Assembly (NCBI RefSeq): GCF_020360975.1
Contig: NW_025408669.1
Location: forward strand, 3,348,001 to 3,412,000
Length of the DNA stretch: 64,000 nucleotides
Direction: 5' to 3'
Origin: Hirsutella rhossiliensis
Lineage: Eukaryota; Ascomycota; Sordariomycetes; Hypocreales; Ophiocordycipitaceae
Every line of letters begins with the position of its first letter. Position 1 is the stretch's first letter. The notes under the pieces were generated by a model that saw only the letters and a program-made list of their open reading frames with translations, was not told the origin of the DNA and did no database searches. Positions 54,257-64,000 of the stretch are shown in pieces. Position numbers and translations under genes: made by a program.

Positions 54257-54628
54257 GGTTTGTGCGCAGCACGCGAGATGAGTAATGACACAGGTTGAAA
54301 AGAAACGAGGCTTTTTACGGGAGTTTGGGCGTTGCAGGGGAAACTATTCCGTCACTCTCGGCCCATGAGAGACGACTGCGATTGCGCACGTGTGTGCGCT
54401 GGGCGAACCCGGCGTTTTTGGGACTGATTGTCTTTGGGAGAAATATCTAGGGTTTTGTATTTGCCTATCTCGTCATTTACAATTGGCTGGCGACCCCCCA
54501 GGTCGTTGCAGCCTTTCAAACAATGGACATTGTTGCGAATACCATGGTTCGTTGTCTTTGGGACATGGGTTGTGGCCTAGCCATCTCGATGCACAGACGC
54601 CAAACCCCCGTCTTGTAACGTTCATGTT
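54257..54628. other. Convergent 3' region before cox20
   Basis: 372 bases between two convergent stop codons. Contains no open frame of interest. Confidence 0.45.
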
Positions 54629-55265
54629 CTACCAGACTTTATACCAGGGATTCCGCGCTGCAATGGTGCGCTCCTGTTCCACCCGTAGCTGCTCGTTTTT
54701 CTCCTCGGCCTCCTTCCTGCTCGCCTCGGCCGCCTGTCTGCTCTCCTCGGCGGCTTTCCTGCTCGCCGCCGCCTCGGCCGCCTTTCGCGCCTGATCTCTC
54801 CTGCCCTCGGTGACAATCTCAATGCTTCGCTTCATCTGGAACCGTTCGACGCGTCGCTTGTATTGGCAGACCTCGTAGGATATTGTGCTGCCCAGGACGA
54901 ATGTCACGACGGCCCAGTTGGCTGCTCTGCCCGGATTTCCTGCAACCGACGTGTCAGTACCAAAGCCGCCGGTTGCCTAGCCACAGACGAGGCATGGACC
55001 AACCCTGAGCGATAAACTTGAGCGCGCCCATCCCGACGCCCGAGGCAATGCCGGTGAGGAAGCCCTGCCGCGCGCAGGGGGTGCTGGCGACGTTAAGAAA
55101 GTCTTCCTTCTTGATCATGGCCACTGCGTCTTTGATGCGCGGCCCGCCAGGAGACGCCGCGCCCGATCCATCTTGCGGCCCCTGGGCTTGGTCGTTGGGG
55201 TCTATGGGCTTCGACCAGACATGCAACGTCTTTTGGTCCGGGTTCTTGGGCGGGTCATTGTCCAT
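54629..55265 (-). CDS. cox20: Cytochrome c oxidase assembly protein Cox20 (FAM36A family)
   Basis: Inner-membrane chaperone of Cox2 during cytochrome c oxidase assembly. Exons (minus) 55265-55004 and 54939-54629, 190 residues; GTTGGT donor, GCAG acceptor, joining to AQGNPGRAANW. The N-terminus is a hydrophilic, Asp/Pro-rich stretch (matrix or IMS side). Two membrane helices follow (GFLTGIASGVGMGALKFIA and WAVVTFVLGSTISYEV), separated by the conserved NPGRAANW turn; then YKRRVE and a C-terminal Ala/Glu/Arg coiled coil with AAEAxRK repeats. The family's typical Cys-rich signature is not needed. Length is longer than yeast Cox20 by the coiled-coil tail, as in other filamentous fungi. Confidence 0.85.
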
Positions 55266-55934
55266 TGTTGGCTGCCTCGGCCGCTCGATGGGAAGAGATT
55301 CGCATCAAGTGCGTCGACGGGGCGTCGTTGAGCAGGGTGCCCTACATGCGAAGAGGGGATGCTGAGCTCTGCCGATGCTGGAGATGGAACCTCGGCGCAG
55401 TGGTGGAGGAGCAGACAATTATTAGAGTAGGTATGTACCTTATACACAACATGAGGCTAATCCTGTCGGATCCAATGCGCAATGGTCACGGGAAGAGTCA
55501 CGTGCATTTCATCACCACCCACACAATTACTGCACGTACCTAGGTGGAAAAGTTGACGCCGAGATGCACCCTTGCTGGCCCCACATCAAGTGGGGCCGTG
55601 GCCTGTGCGTGGCGGCAAGGCGGCTGCGGCTAACGCCATTAAAGTGCCGTGACTTGGTGGGGCCAAAAGGGCGTGTCGACTTCGCGTCCAGACGCGTCTC
55701 TCCTGTAAGGGGCACCGCCTTGAAGTGACGGAAGGGATCGAGAAGCTCTTTTCTGAATTGATGACGTTGGCAATCGGAGACTCAACCTAAACCTACTTGT
55801 TGTCACGTTCGTCCTCCCGCCATTCGACACCGCCCTCGGCTTCCTCAGCCGCCACTCCCATGACGGCCGCTCCAGCCCTCACCCTGTCGTAACGCGAGCT
55901 CGGGGTAGCCTTGGGGCAGGCGACGTCCTCCAAC
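55266..55934. other. Divergent promoter of cox20 and pol2
   Basis: 670 bases between opposite starts, with short frames only. No element recognised beyond a CT/AG mix. Confidence 0.45.
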
Positions 55935-58900
55935 ATGCCAAACACGAGCCTTCGACGCCCTCAAAAGGGCTTCCGCCGTGGCGGCAAGTCTGCATACCAT
56001 GGCGCCCGGTCTACGCGGACCTTTGCCGCCTCGTCCAGGGCCGAAGGCACCTCGGCCGACGAGAAGTGGGAACGCACGCGGCTGGCTCATAGCATCGACG
56101 AGAACATGGGCTTCGCGCGCTACGAAAGCGGCAGGAAAAAGGAGGGCTGGCTCGTCAACGTCCAGCCCACATCCATCCAAGACGAAAGGATACCCGGCGG
56201 CCGCGCAGCGCTCGATTGCTACTTCATCGAAGGCGACGGGTCGACCTTCAAGGCCACCATCGAGTACGAGCCCTACTTTCTCATCGCCGTCAAAAGAGGT
56301 CACGAGTCAGAGGTCGAGGAATGGATCAAGCGAGTCCCTGGCGATGGAGTCGTCAAGACGATCCGCAAGGTCGAGAAGGACGACTTGAAGATGCCCAACC
56401 ATCTCCTCGGCCACCGGCGCACGTTTCTCCAACTCAAGTTTGCCAACGTCGCCGATCTTATGGCTGCGCGCAGGGACATCATGCCCGTGGCCGACAAGAA
56501 TAAGAAAAACATGGACGCAATGGATGCCTACGCTGAGGTTGCCATGTGAGTTTCCCTCCTGCTCCAAGGCCGTTTGGCGCCGCGTGGAGACTGACTTACG
56601 CAGGGCGAGCGCCAACTTTGACCTGTTTGATGATGACTTACGAGATGACGACCGAACTGCCAACAACTCCTTTGCTGACGCGAGCGACTTCATCGTCGAT
56701 ATTCGCGAGTACGATGTACCCTACCACGTGAGAGTCATGATAGATCTCGGTGAGTCTGACCATGCGTCTTGGCTGCCCTGACGACTAACCAGCGATGCAG
56801 ATATACGAGTGGGAAAGTGGTACTTTATTGAGGCAAAGCACGGCGTCACGCGCGTCTGGCCCAATGAGTCAAAGTCGCTGCCTGCGGATCCCGTCGTGCT
56901 CGCCTTTGACATCGAAACCTCCAAGCTCCCGCTCAAGTTCCCCGACGCCGCCATGGACCAGATTATGATGATTTCGTACATGATTGACGGCCAGGGCTTC
57001 CTTATCACCAACCGCGAAATCATCTCCGAAGACATAGGCGACTTCGACTACACCCCAAAGCCCGAGTACCCCGGCCCCTTCATGATATTCAACGAGCCAA
57101 ACGAAAAAGCCCTGATAGAACGCTTCTTCCTCCACGTCAAGGAAGCGCGCCCAACCGTCATTGCCACGTACAACGGCGACTTTTTCGATTGGCCCTTTGT
57201 CGAGACCAGAGCTAGTGTCAACGGCATCGACATGTACCAGGAGATCGGTTGGAAGAAGGACAACGATGACCAGTACAGGTGCAGCTACGGCGTCCACATG
57301 GACTGCTTCCACTGGGTCAACCGAGACTCGTACCTCCCGCAGGGATCTCGTGGCTTAAAGGCCGTGACCGTCGCCAAGCTCGGCTACGATCCCGACGAGC
57401 TGGACCCCGAGTTGATGACTCCGTACGCCAGCGAGCGTCCTCAGACGTTGGCCGAGTACTCGGTTTCCGATGCTGTGGCGACCTACTACCTGTACATGAA
57501 ATACGTCCATCCCTTCATTTTCTCTCTCTGCACGATTCTGCCCCTGGGAGGCGACGACACGCTGAGAAAGGGAACGGGAACCCTTTGCGAGATGCTCCTC
57601 ATGGTGCAGGCATACCAGAAGGAGATTGTCCTGCCCAACAAGCACCAGGCCCCCAAGGAGGCGTTCTGGGATGGTCATCTTCTCGACTCGGAGACGTACG
57701 TTGGTGGCCACGTCGAGAGTATCGAAGCAGGCGTCTTCCGGGCCGACATTCCCGTCGACTTTGCCGTGGACCCCAAGGCGGTGGACGAGCTGCTCAAGGA
57801 CCTGGACGCGGCCCTCAAGTTTGTCATCACAATCGAGGAGAAAAAGTCCCTCGACGACGTGGACAACTATGACGAGGTCAAGCAGCAGGTTGCCAACCGG
57901 CTGATGAAGCTCAGGGAGACACCGAACCGCCACGAGCAGCCGCTCATCTACCATCTCGACGTCGCCTCCATGTATCCCAACATTATGACGACCAACCGTC
58001 TCCAGCCGGACTCGATGATTTCCGAATCCGACTGTGCTGCCTGCGACTTCAATCGGCCTGGCAAGACCTGCGACAGGCGAATGCCGTGGGCATGGAGAGG
58101 AGAATACATGCCCGCCAAGCGTGATGAATACAACATGATTCGCAATGCGCTTGAAAACGAAAAGTTCCCCGGCAAGACACCACATGCGCCGATGCGCACG
58201 TTTGAGGACCTGAGCAAAGATGAGCAGGCCACTCTGGTGCGGAAACGGCTGCAGATGTACTCGCAAAAGGTCTACCACAAGATCCACGATTCCACCACCA
58301 TTGTCCGCGAAGCCGTCATCTGCCAGCGAGAAAACCCCTTTTACATCAACACGGTCCGAGACTTTCGTGATCGTCGATATGACTACAAAGGCCAGGCCAA
58401 AGTCTGGAAGGGCAAGGCGGACGCCTTGAAATCGTCTGGGGCTTCGGCAGCCGACATTGAAGCCGCAAAAAAGATGACCATTGTGTTTGATTCCCTTCAA
58501 CTTGCACACAAGGTCATTCTGAACTCGTTCTATGGCTACGTCATGAGAAAAGGCTCGCGATGGTATTCCATGGAGATGGCCGGTGTTACCTGCTTGACGG
58601 GAGCCACCATCATCCAAATGGCGCGGCAACTCGTGGAGCGTCTGGGCAGACCGCTGGAGCTAGACACCGACGGTATTTGGTGCATGCTTCCGGCCACCTT
58701 TCCCGAGAACTTTGCCTTCAAGCTCAAAAACGGAAAGAAGCTCAACATTTCGTATCCTTGCGTGATGCTGAACCATCTCGTCCACGACCGCTTCACCAAC
58801 CACCAGTACCAGACGCTGGTAGACCCGAAGACGTTCAAGTACGAGACGCACAGCGACAACTCAATCTTCTTCGAGGTTGATGGCCCGTACAAGGCCATGG

Positions 58901-61900
58901 TTCTCCCCACGTCAAAGGAGGAGGACAAGAACCTAAAGAAGCGATATGCCGTCTTCAACGACGACGGCAGCCTGGCCGAGCTGAAGGGATTCGAAATCAA
59001 GCGTCGTGGCGAGCTCAAGCTTATCAAGATCTTTCAGCAGCAAATCTTCAAGTTCTTTCTCGACGGCCAAGACTTGGCCGAGTGCTATGCTGCTGTCGCC
59101 AAGGTGGCAAACAAGTGGCTGGACGTCTTGCACAGCAAGGGGACTACGTTGGCCGACGAGGAGCTGATCGATCTCATCTCGGAGAACCGAAGCATGTCCA
59201 AGACGCTGGAAGAGTATGGCGCGCAAAAGTCGACGAGCATCACGACTGCCAAGCGCTTGGCCGACTTCTTGGGCGAACAGATGGTCAAGGATAAGGGGCT
59301 GAATTGCAAGTTCATCATCTGCGCCAAACCACGCAACGCGCCCGTGACGGAGCGAGCCGTCCCCGTCGCCATCTTCTCTGCCGAGGAGACCGTCAAGCGG
59401 ACGTACCTCAAGAAGTGGCTTAAGGAGGAGCCCGCAGACACTGATCCTCGAGCGCTCCTCGATTGGAACTATTACCTGGAGCGACTGGGCTCCGTCATCC
59501 AGAAGCTCATCACCATACCGGCCGCGCTCCAAAAGGTCCGCAACCCGGTCCCTCGCGTGCCTCACCCCGACTGGCTGCAGAAGCGCATCAACATCAAGGA
59601 CGACAAGATGAAGCAGAAGAAGCTCACCGACCTGTTCAGCAAGGAGCCCCTCGGCGACATTACGAATCTCAGCGGAGGACGCATGGACGACATGGAGGAT
59701 TTTGGAGCCAAGATGCTGCGGCCGAAACCTATCAGTGAGGCCGTGGCTTCCGTACAACCCGCACCGACCGCGCAGAAGCGCAAGTCTCCTGAGCCGGCCG
59801 AGAATCCCGACCCCATGTCTGCGTTGCCCAAAGAAATGCCCAGCCCGTCGGACCATTACTCGGCCTTTTTAGCGTATCAGAAGAAGAAATGGAAGCTGCA
59901 AAAGCAGGCACGCACCCGCAGAAGGCAACTCTTTGGCGAGAGGAGAAACGTTGCGGCCGGCAACAGCAATATCCAGCAGACGTTCAGGAAGCAGGCCCAT
60001 CTCACCTTTATGAATACATGGCAGCTGCTGCATCTCAAGGCAACAGACAGCCCGGGTATTGTGACTGCGCACGTCTTGATTGATGGCAAGGTCCACACGA
60101 TCAAGATACAGGTGCCTCGGCAAGTCTTCCTCAACCTGAAGAGTAAGGATCTTCCGGACGTGGACATTGAGGGCTGCGAGGTGGAGCAGGTCAACTACAC
60201 GCTTCCCAACGGTCATCCTTCGACGCATCTGTTCAAGCTTACGGTGCCCGAGGACATTTACTTTAGCGAGGCCGAGAAATTCTCGCAGCTCTTCAACCAC
60301 CCCAGCGTCGAGGGCGTGTATGAGAAGCAGGTACCGCTGAACATCCGAGCCGTTCTCAAGCTGGGCAACCTCTGCACGATTGACGAGCAACAGCATGGTA
60401 TCCTCGGCAAGGGACTGGAGACGGGCTTCGAGCTTGTCGGTTTGAAGCGCCCAGCACAGCCCCGGACATACCTGGAGTCGTCGCCCCTTGCATACATTTA
60501 CATTTCGCACATCACCGCTGGCGAGAGGCAGATCTTTGGCATCTTCTCCACCACTGGTGACCAGGCACATGTCGTCATCTTGCAGAGGAGCCGGGACTCG
60601 GGCCAGGATCTGCCCAATATCCCAAAGATGTACTCGGAGATGCTGGCGCGACGGGCCGAAGAAGCGGCAGGCACAAACTGGCAGGACTGCTTCACCTACC
60701 AGGAGAAGATTCAGTTCAAGATTACACAGGTAACGACGCGACGAAAGGCCCATCTCGAAATTGGTGACATCGTCAAGAAGATGCGCAAGGACGAGGCGAG
60801 GCCGCAGATGATGGTCGTTCAGTCGTCGCAGCGAAATCTCCTTGTCCACGAGGTCCCCGTTCTCGGCGAGTTCCCGGTCCTGCCTCTCAAATACGATGCA
60901 ACAGACAGCTCCTTGCCCCCCCTAGGGTGGCAATCAGTGGTGGCGCGCCGTCTTGTCGGACACTATCTCGGGCTCGGATCGTGGATCTTGCATCTGACGG
61001 CCCTGGCGCGCTATGGCGACGTCCCGCTCTGCAACCTGGAGCGCGAAGACCCTCGTTTCCTGATCGACGTGGCCTACGCGCGACGACTGCAGGCCAACGG
61101 AGTCGTGCTCTGGTGGTCTGCCGGGCCGCGCCCCGACCACGCCGGCTATGAGAGAGACGACGTGCTGGGCCCCCTGGATACGGTCAAGATGCCCAACGTC
61201 AACAACCCCGGCACTTTTTCGTCGGTGTGCATCGACCTGGACGTCAGGAATCTGGCCATCAACACCATCCTGACGTCTTCGCTGATCAACGAGCTCGAAG
61301 GCGCCGACTCGGTCTCCTTCAACCCCGCCGCCGACGGGTCAGAGGTGCTGGCGTCGGAGAGCGCCTTCGCCAACGCCGGAGTGCTGGTGCTGCGGGAGAT
61401 GGTCAAGGCCTGGTGGGCAGAGGCATGCAAGGGCAGCACCATGGCCGACGTGCTGGTGCAGCACCTGGTCCGCTGGGTGGAGAACCCAGACTCGTTCATG
61501 TACGACCGCGCGCTGCACTACTACGTGCAGATGATGTCCCGCAAGGCCTTTCAGCAGCTCATGGGCGACTTCCGGCGCGTGGGCTCGCAGGTCGTCTTCG
61601 CCAACGCGAACCGCCTGATCCTGCAGACCACAAAGGCCGAGGTGGGCAACGCCTTTGCCTACAGCCAGTACATCATCAAGTCGATCAAGAGCAAGCCGCT
61701 GTTCCACTTCATCGACCTGGAGATCAAGGAGTACTGGGACTACCTGGCGTGGTACGACGAGTTCAACTACGGAGGCAAGGCGTGCCAGGAGGTGATTGAG
61801 GCGGACGAACAGAGGCTCGAGACCATTATGCACTGGCAGATGGCCACGTTCCTGCCAGTTCGGCTGCAGCCCGTCTTCCAGGAGTGGGTGATTGAGTTTA

Positions 61901-62691
61901 TCCAGCTCATGCACAGCCTGAAGCGACCGGCCAATGGGGACCCGGGGGCGACGCCGCGGCTCACGCAGCTGCCAAACCGCGACAGCGACCAGACGGACGG
62001 GCAGCCGACGGCCATCCTGGGCAAGAGCTTTGAGAAACCGCTCAAAAAGGCCATTTCGGGCCTCGTCCAGCAGCAGAAGCGCGAGCTCCTGCACCCGGAG
62101 CTGGCCGAGGACTACTCGTTCCCCAGCCTGCCGGGCTCACACCTGCAGCCGCGCAGCCCGGTGCTGGAGCTGGTCAAGTCGCTGATGCAGGTGCTGTCGC
62201 TCGACAAGAACATTACGCTCGAGGCGCGGCTCCTGCGCAAGGAGCTGCTGGCCCTGTTTGACGTGCGCGAATTCTCCAAGGAGGGCACCTTTGCCAACCC
62301 GTCGGAGAGCCTGCGGCTGGCGCAGGTGTCGTGCGACAGCTGCACCATGGCGCGCGACCTGGACCTCTGCCGCGACGAGGACCTCCAGCAAGGCGACGGG
62401 GCGGTGGGCTGGCGGTGCACGTTCTGCGGCAGCGGCTACGACCGCGTGGCCGTCGAGGAGCGGCTCGTGGCTACGGTGCAGGCGTGGGCGGTGGAGTGGG
62501 CGACGCAGGACCTCAAGTGCGCTCGGTGCGGCGCGCTGCGCGTCAACGACCTCATGGAGCACTGCACCTGCAGCGGCGAGTGGAAGGAGCTCGTCTCGCG
62601 CGCCGACGTGGCGGGCAGGATGGCTGTGATGCGGCGCGTGGCCAAGTTTTACGGCCTGCGCATGCTTGCCGACGTTGTCGATGTGCTGTAA
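55935..62691 (+). CDS. pol2: DNA polymerase epsilon catalytic subunit
   Basis: Leading-strand replicative polymerase with proofreading. Exons 55935-56545, 56604-56749 and 56801-62691, 2,215 residues; both introns have canonical donors and CAG acceptors. The N-terminal half is the active family-B polymerase: 3'-5' exonuclease motif I with D289/E291 in LAFDIETSKLP, then TYNGDFFDWPFV, the palm motif ASMYPNIMTTN, KVILNSFYGYVM, and the catalytic ELDTDGIW. The middle region (~1,300-2,050) is the inactive second polymerase/exonuclease repeat that binds partners. The C-terminus (~2,130-2,200) has the two cysteine clusters CDSC...CTFC and CARC...CTC that bind Zn and an Fe-S centre and link to Dpb2. 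Length matches yeast Pol2. The start is the first ATG (55935); an upstream in-frame TTG was ignored. Confidence 0.97.
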
Positions 62692-63665
62692 AGGTTTGGG
62701 TCCTGTTCCCCTTTCCACCTCGGGGGATGGATGCCGTCTGGATATGAATCATGGAATGAGGGCTCGGGGGTCTCACGGCGCAAGGGGTAAATGGACATGG
62801 GGCATTTTCCGTTTTCTTTACACACAGCCGGCATAGGGGCTTGGACGCGGACACGGGATGGACTTGGTAAGGCATGGGGGCTGCATTGTTGGATGACGGG
62901 GCGGTGTGATTTTGCCTCGTGTCTCGAGTTGCGTCGAAACTTTAAACATATTCGTATTACGGCACACATTGATGAGACGTGTGTGCCGAGTCCGAGTGAG
63001 CAGCACGGTGTAAGACCAAGGGAACATTGCCCCCATCTGGCCCATGTCTGTACGACTCCAGCACACCACAGCCCGTCCCGACGCGACTGCCTTGCCATCC
63101 GATCAGCCAACCACCTCCCCCCCTTACCCCGTCATCGGAGCATCGCGTACACAGGGAGGGAGGGAGGGGTGGCAGGGCAAAGGTCCCGGGCATCAGCCCT
63201 GTTCCCCCGCGTCGTTCGTGCTCGCCATAGCCTCCCCGGCCCCTGGTGATGACGACAAACCTTGGGGGCCGAGGAAAATAGCCAGGGGGGTCGGGGGAGG
63301 CGCTCTCAGCCAAGCCAGTCGTGGTTCGCACAAGAGGCCGCCCGCAGCTCGCAAAAAGGCAAGCCAGGCAGACACGCCCCCCCGGCCAGTCGTCTCCGCC
63401 TTCGCGGCAAGGCAGCAGTCAGCCGGTGGGATAATAGGGGCGTAGCTCGCAGCCATCCCGCGGCGAGAGGAGGGAGCTTTTGCCTTGACGTTCTCGCAAC
63501 GCCTCCAAGACGATAGACGCCGTTTCGCGCGCCCCTTTTCCGCTCGGGACGCCCGGGACTAGGCTCTGGCTGCTGGTGGCTGCTGCTGGTGAGAGAAGGG
63601 GGGTGTTGGTGCTTGGCGCGGAAGGCCGCGTTGCGTTGCCGTGTCGATATAGGGAGGGGAGGGAG
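62692..63665. other. Intergenic region after pol2
   Basis: About 970 bases separating the pol2 stop from the next plus-strand start. It includes the pol2 terminator and a GC/GA-rich promoter with short GGGA repeats. Open frames show no motif. Confidence 0.45.
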
Positions 63666-64000
63666 ATGGCGTCCAATATGCCGGGACGCCCCGTTGGATC
63701 TCGGCCCGCGCCGCCGCCGGCGCCGCCGCCACTGCCGAGCTGCTACACCGGGGGCCCAGCCTTTGACGACGCGACGGCGTGGTGCGGCGGCGCGGCAGTG
63801 GCGCTGCGCACGCCGAACCCCAACTCGCCCTCGGGAGCGACGACGAGAGTGCCGACGCCGAGCCACGAGCAGGGCCCACGACGGCCGCCTTCGCCGTACA
63901 AGTGGCCGTCGTCGGAGGCGTTCCCGCCGTTTGGCTACACCGACTGGACGGAATGCCACCTCCCGCCGGCGGGCTTCTTCGGCCCGGAGCCGCCGCCGCT
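63666..64000 (+). CDS. Proline-rich protein, 5' part only (cut by window edge)
   Basis: ATG at 63666 opens a frame that stays open to the end of the window (111 codons). The product is rich in Pro, Gly and Ala, with PAPPPAPPPLP near the start, then PTPSHEQGP and a more structured-looking stretch EAFPPFGYTDWTECHLPPAGFFGPEPPP. The strong GC3 bias and Pro/Gly/aromatic patches suggest a real coding start. No family recognised. Confidence 0.5.
   Translation, partial: MASNMPGRPVGSRPAPPPAPPPLPSCYTGGPAFDDATAWCGGAAVALRTPNPNSPSGATTRVPTPSHEQGPRRPPSPYKWPSSEAFPPFGYTDWTECHLPPAGFFGPEPPP

Noticed and set aside
57355..58629. 424-codon minus-strand frame opposite pol2
   Set aside because: Complement of the polymerase catalytic region, no motifs.
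1..64000. CRISPR arrays, rRNA genes, telomeric repeats
   Set aside because: No regularly spaced direct repeats, no rRNA-like conserved stretches and no TTAGGG arrays were seen.

Overview
The window looks like nuclear DNA of a filamentous ascomycete, most likely a hypocrealean Sordariomycete. The evidence is GC-rich coding DNA, many 47-80 nt introns with CTAAC or CTGAC branch sites, a full-length circadian clock gene frq, and a secreted enterotoxin-A-like ADP-ribosyltransferase of the kind common in insect- and nematode-associated Hypocreales. All gene models below were assembled by eye from reading frames, splice signals and protein family knowledge; nothing was searched.

Layout. 1-14 kb is a conserved housekeeping block: atp9 (F0 subunit c), rrp6 (nuclear exosome), tps1 (trehalose-6-P synthase) and vid27. 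14-27.4 kb looks like an accessory island. It holds a GT25-like glycosyltransferase with two C-run frameshifts, two adjacent genes of which one is a clear nucleotidyltransferase-fold protein, a GT90/CAP10 gene without a start codon, a nested pair of TA-flanked DNA transposons, and the enterotoxin-A-like gene. 28-35 kb holds a prenylcysteine oxidase gene and frq. Upstream of frq lie about 5.5 kb without a recognisable gene. 40.8-63 kb is again dense and conserved: phosphoglycerate mutase, Med9, tubulin cofactor C, GPI1/PIG-Q with a small two-helix membrane protein directly upstream, Mdm35, a HIRIP3-like chromatin protein, aldose 1-epimerase, an unnamed nuclear protein, Cox20 and the DNA polymerase epsilon catalytic subunit. 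A proline-rich reading frame runs off the right edge.

The conserved genes belong to separate cell systems (mitochondrial ATP synthesis, cytochrome oxidase assembly and lipid transfer; RNA decay; glycolysis and sugar metabolism; GPI anchoring; replication; clock). Their proximity does not suggest a pathway. Divergent pairs sharing short intergenic regions are gpmI/med9, mdm35/HIRIP3-like, mutarotase/nuclear protein, cox20/pol2 and rrp6/tps1.

The most interesting material is the accessory island with the toxin-like gene beside a transposon nest, the tightly spaced small membrane protein and GPI1, and WCC-type GATC motifs on both sides of frq.
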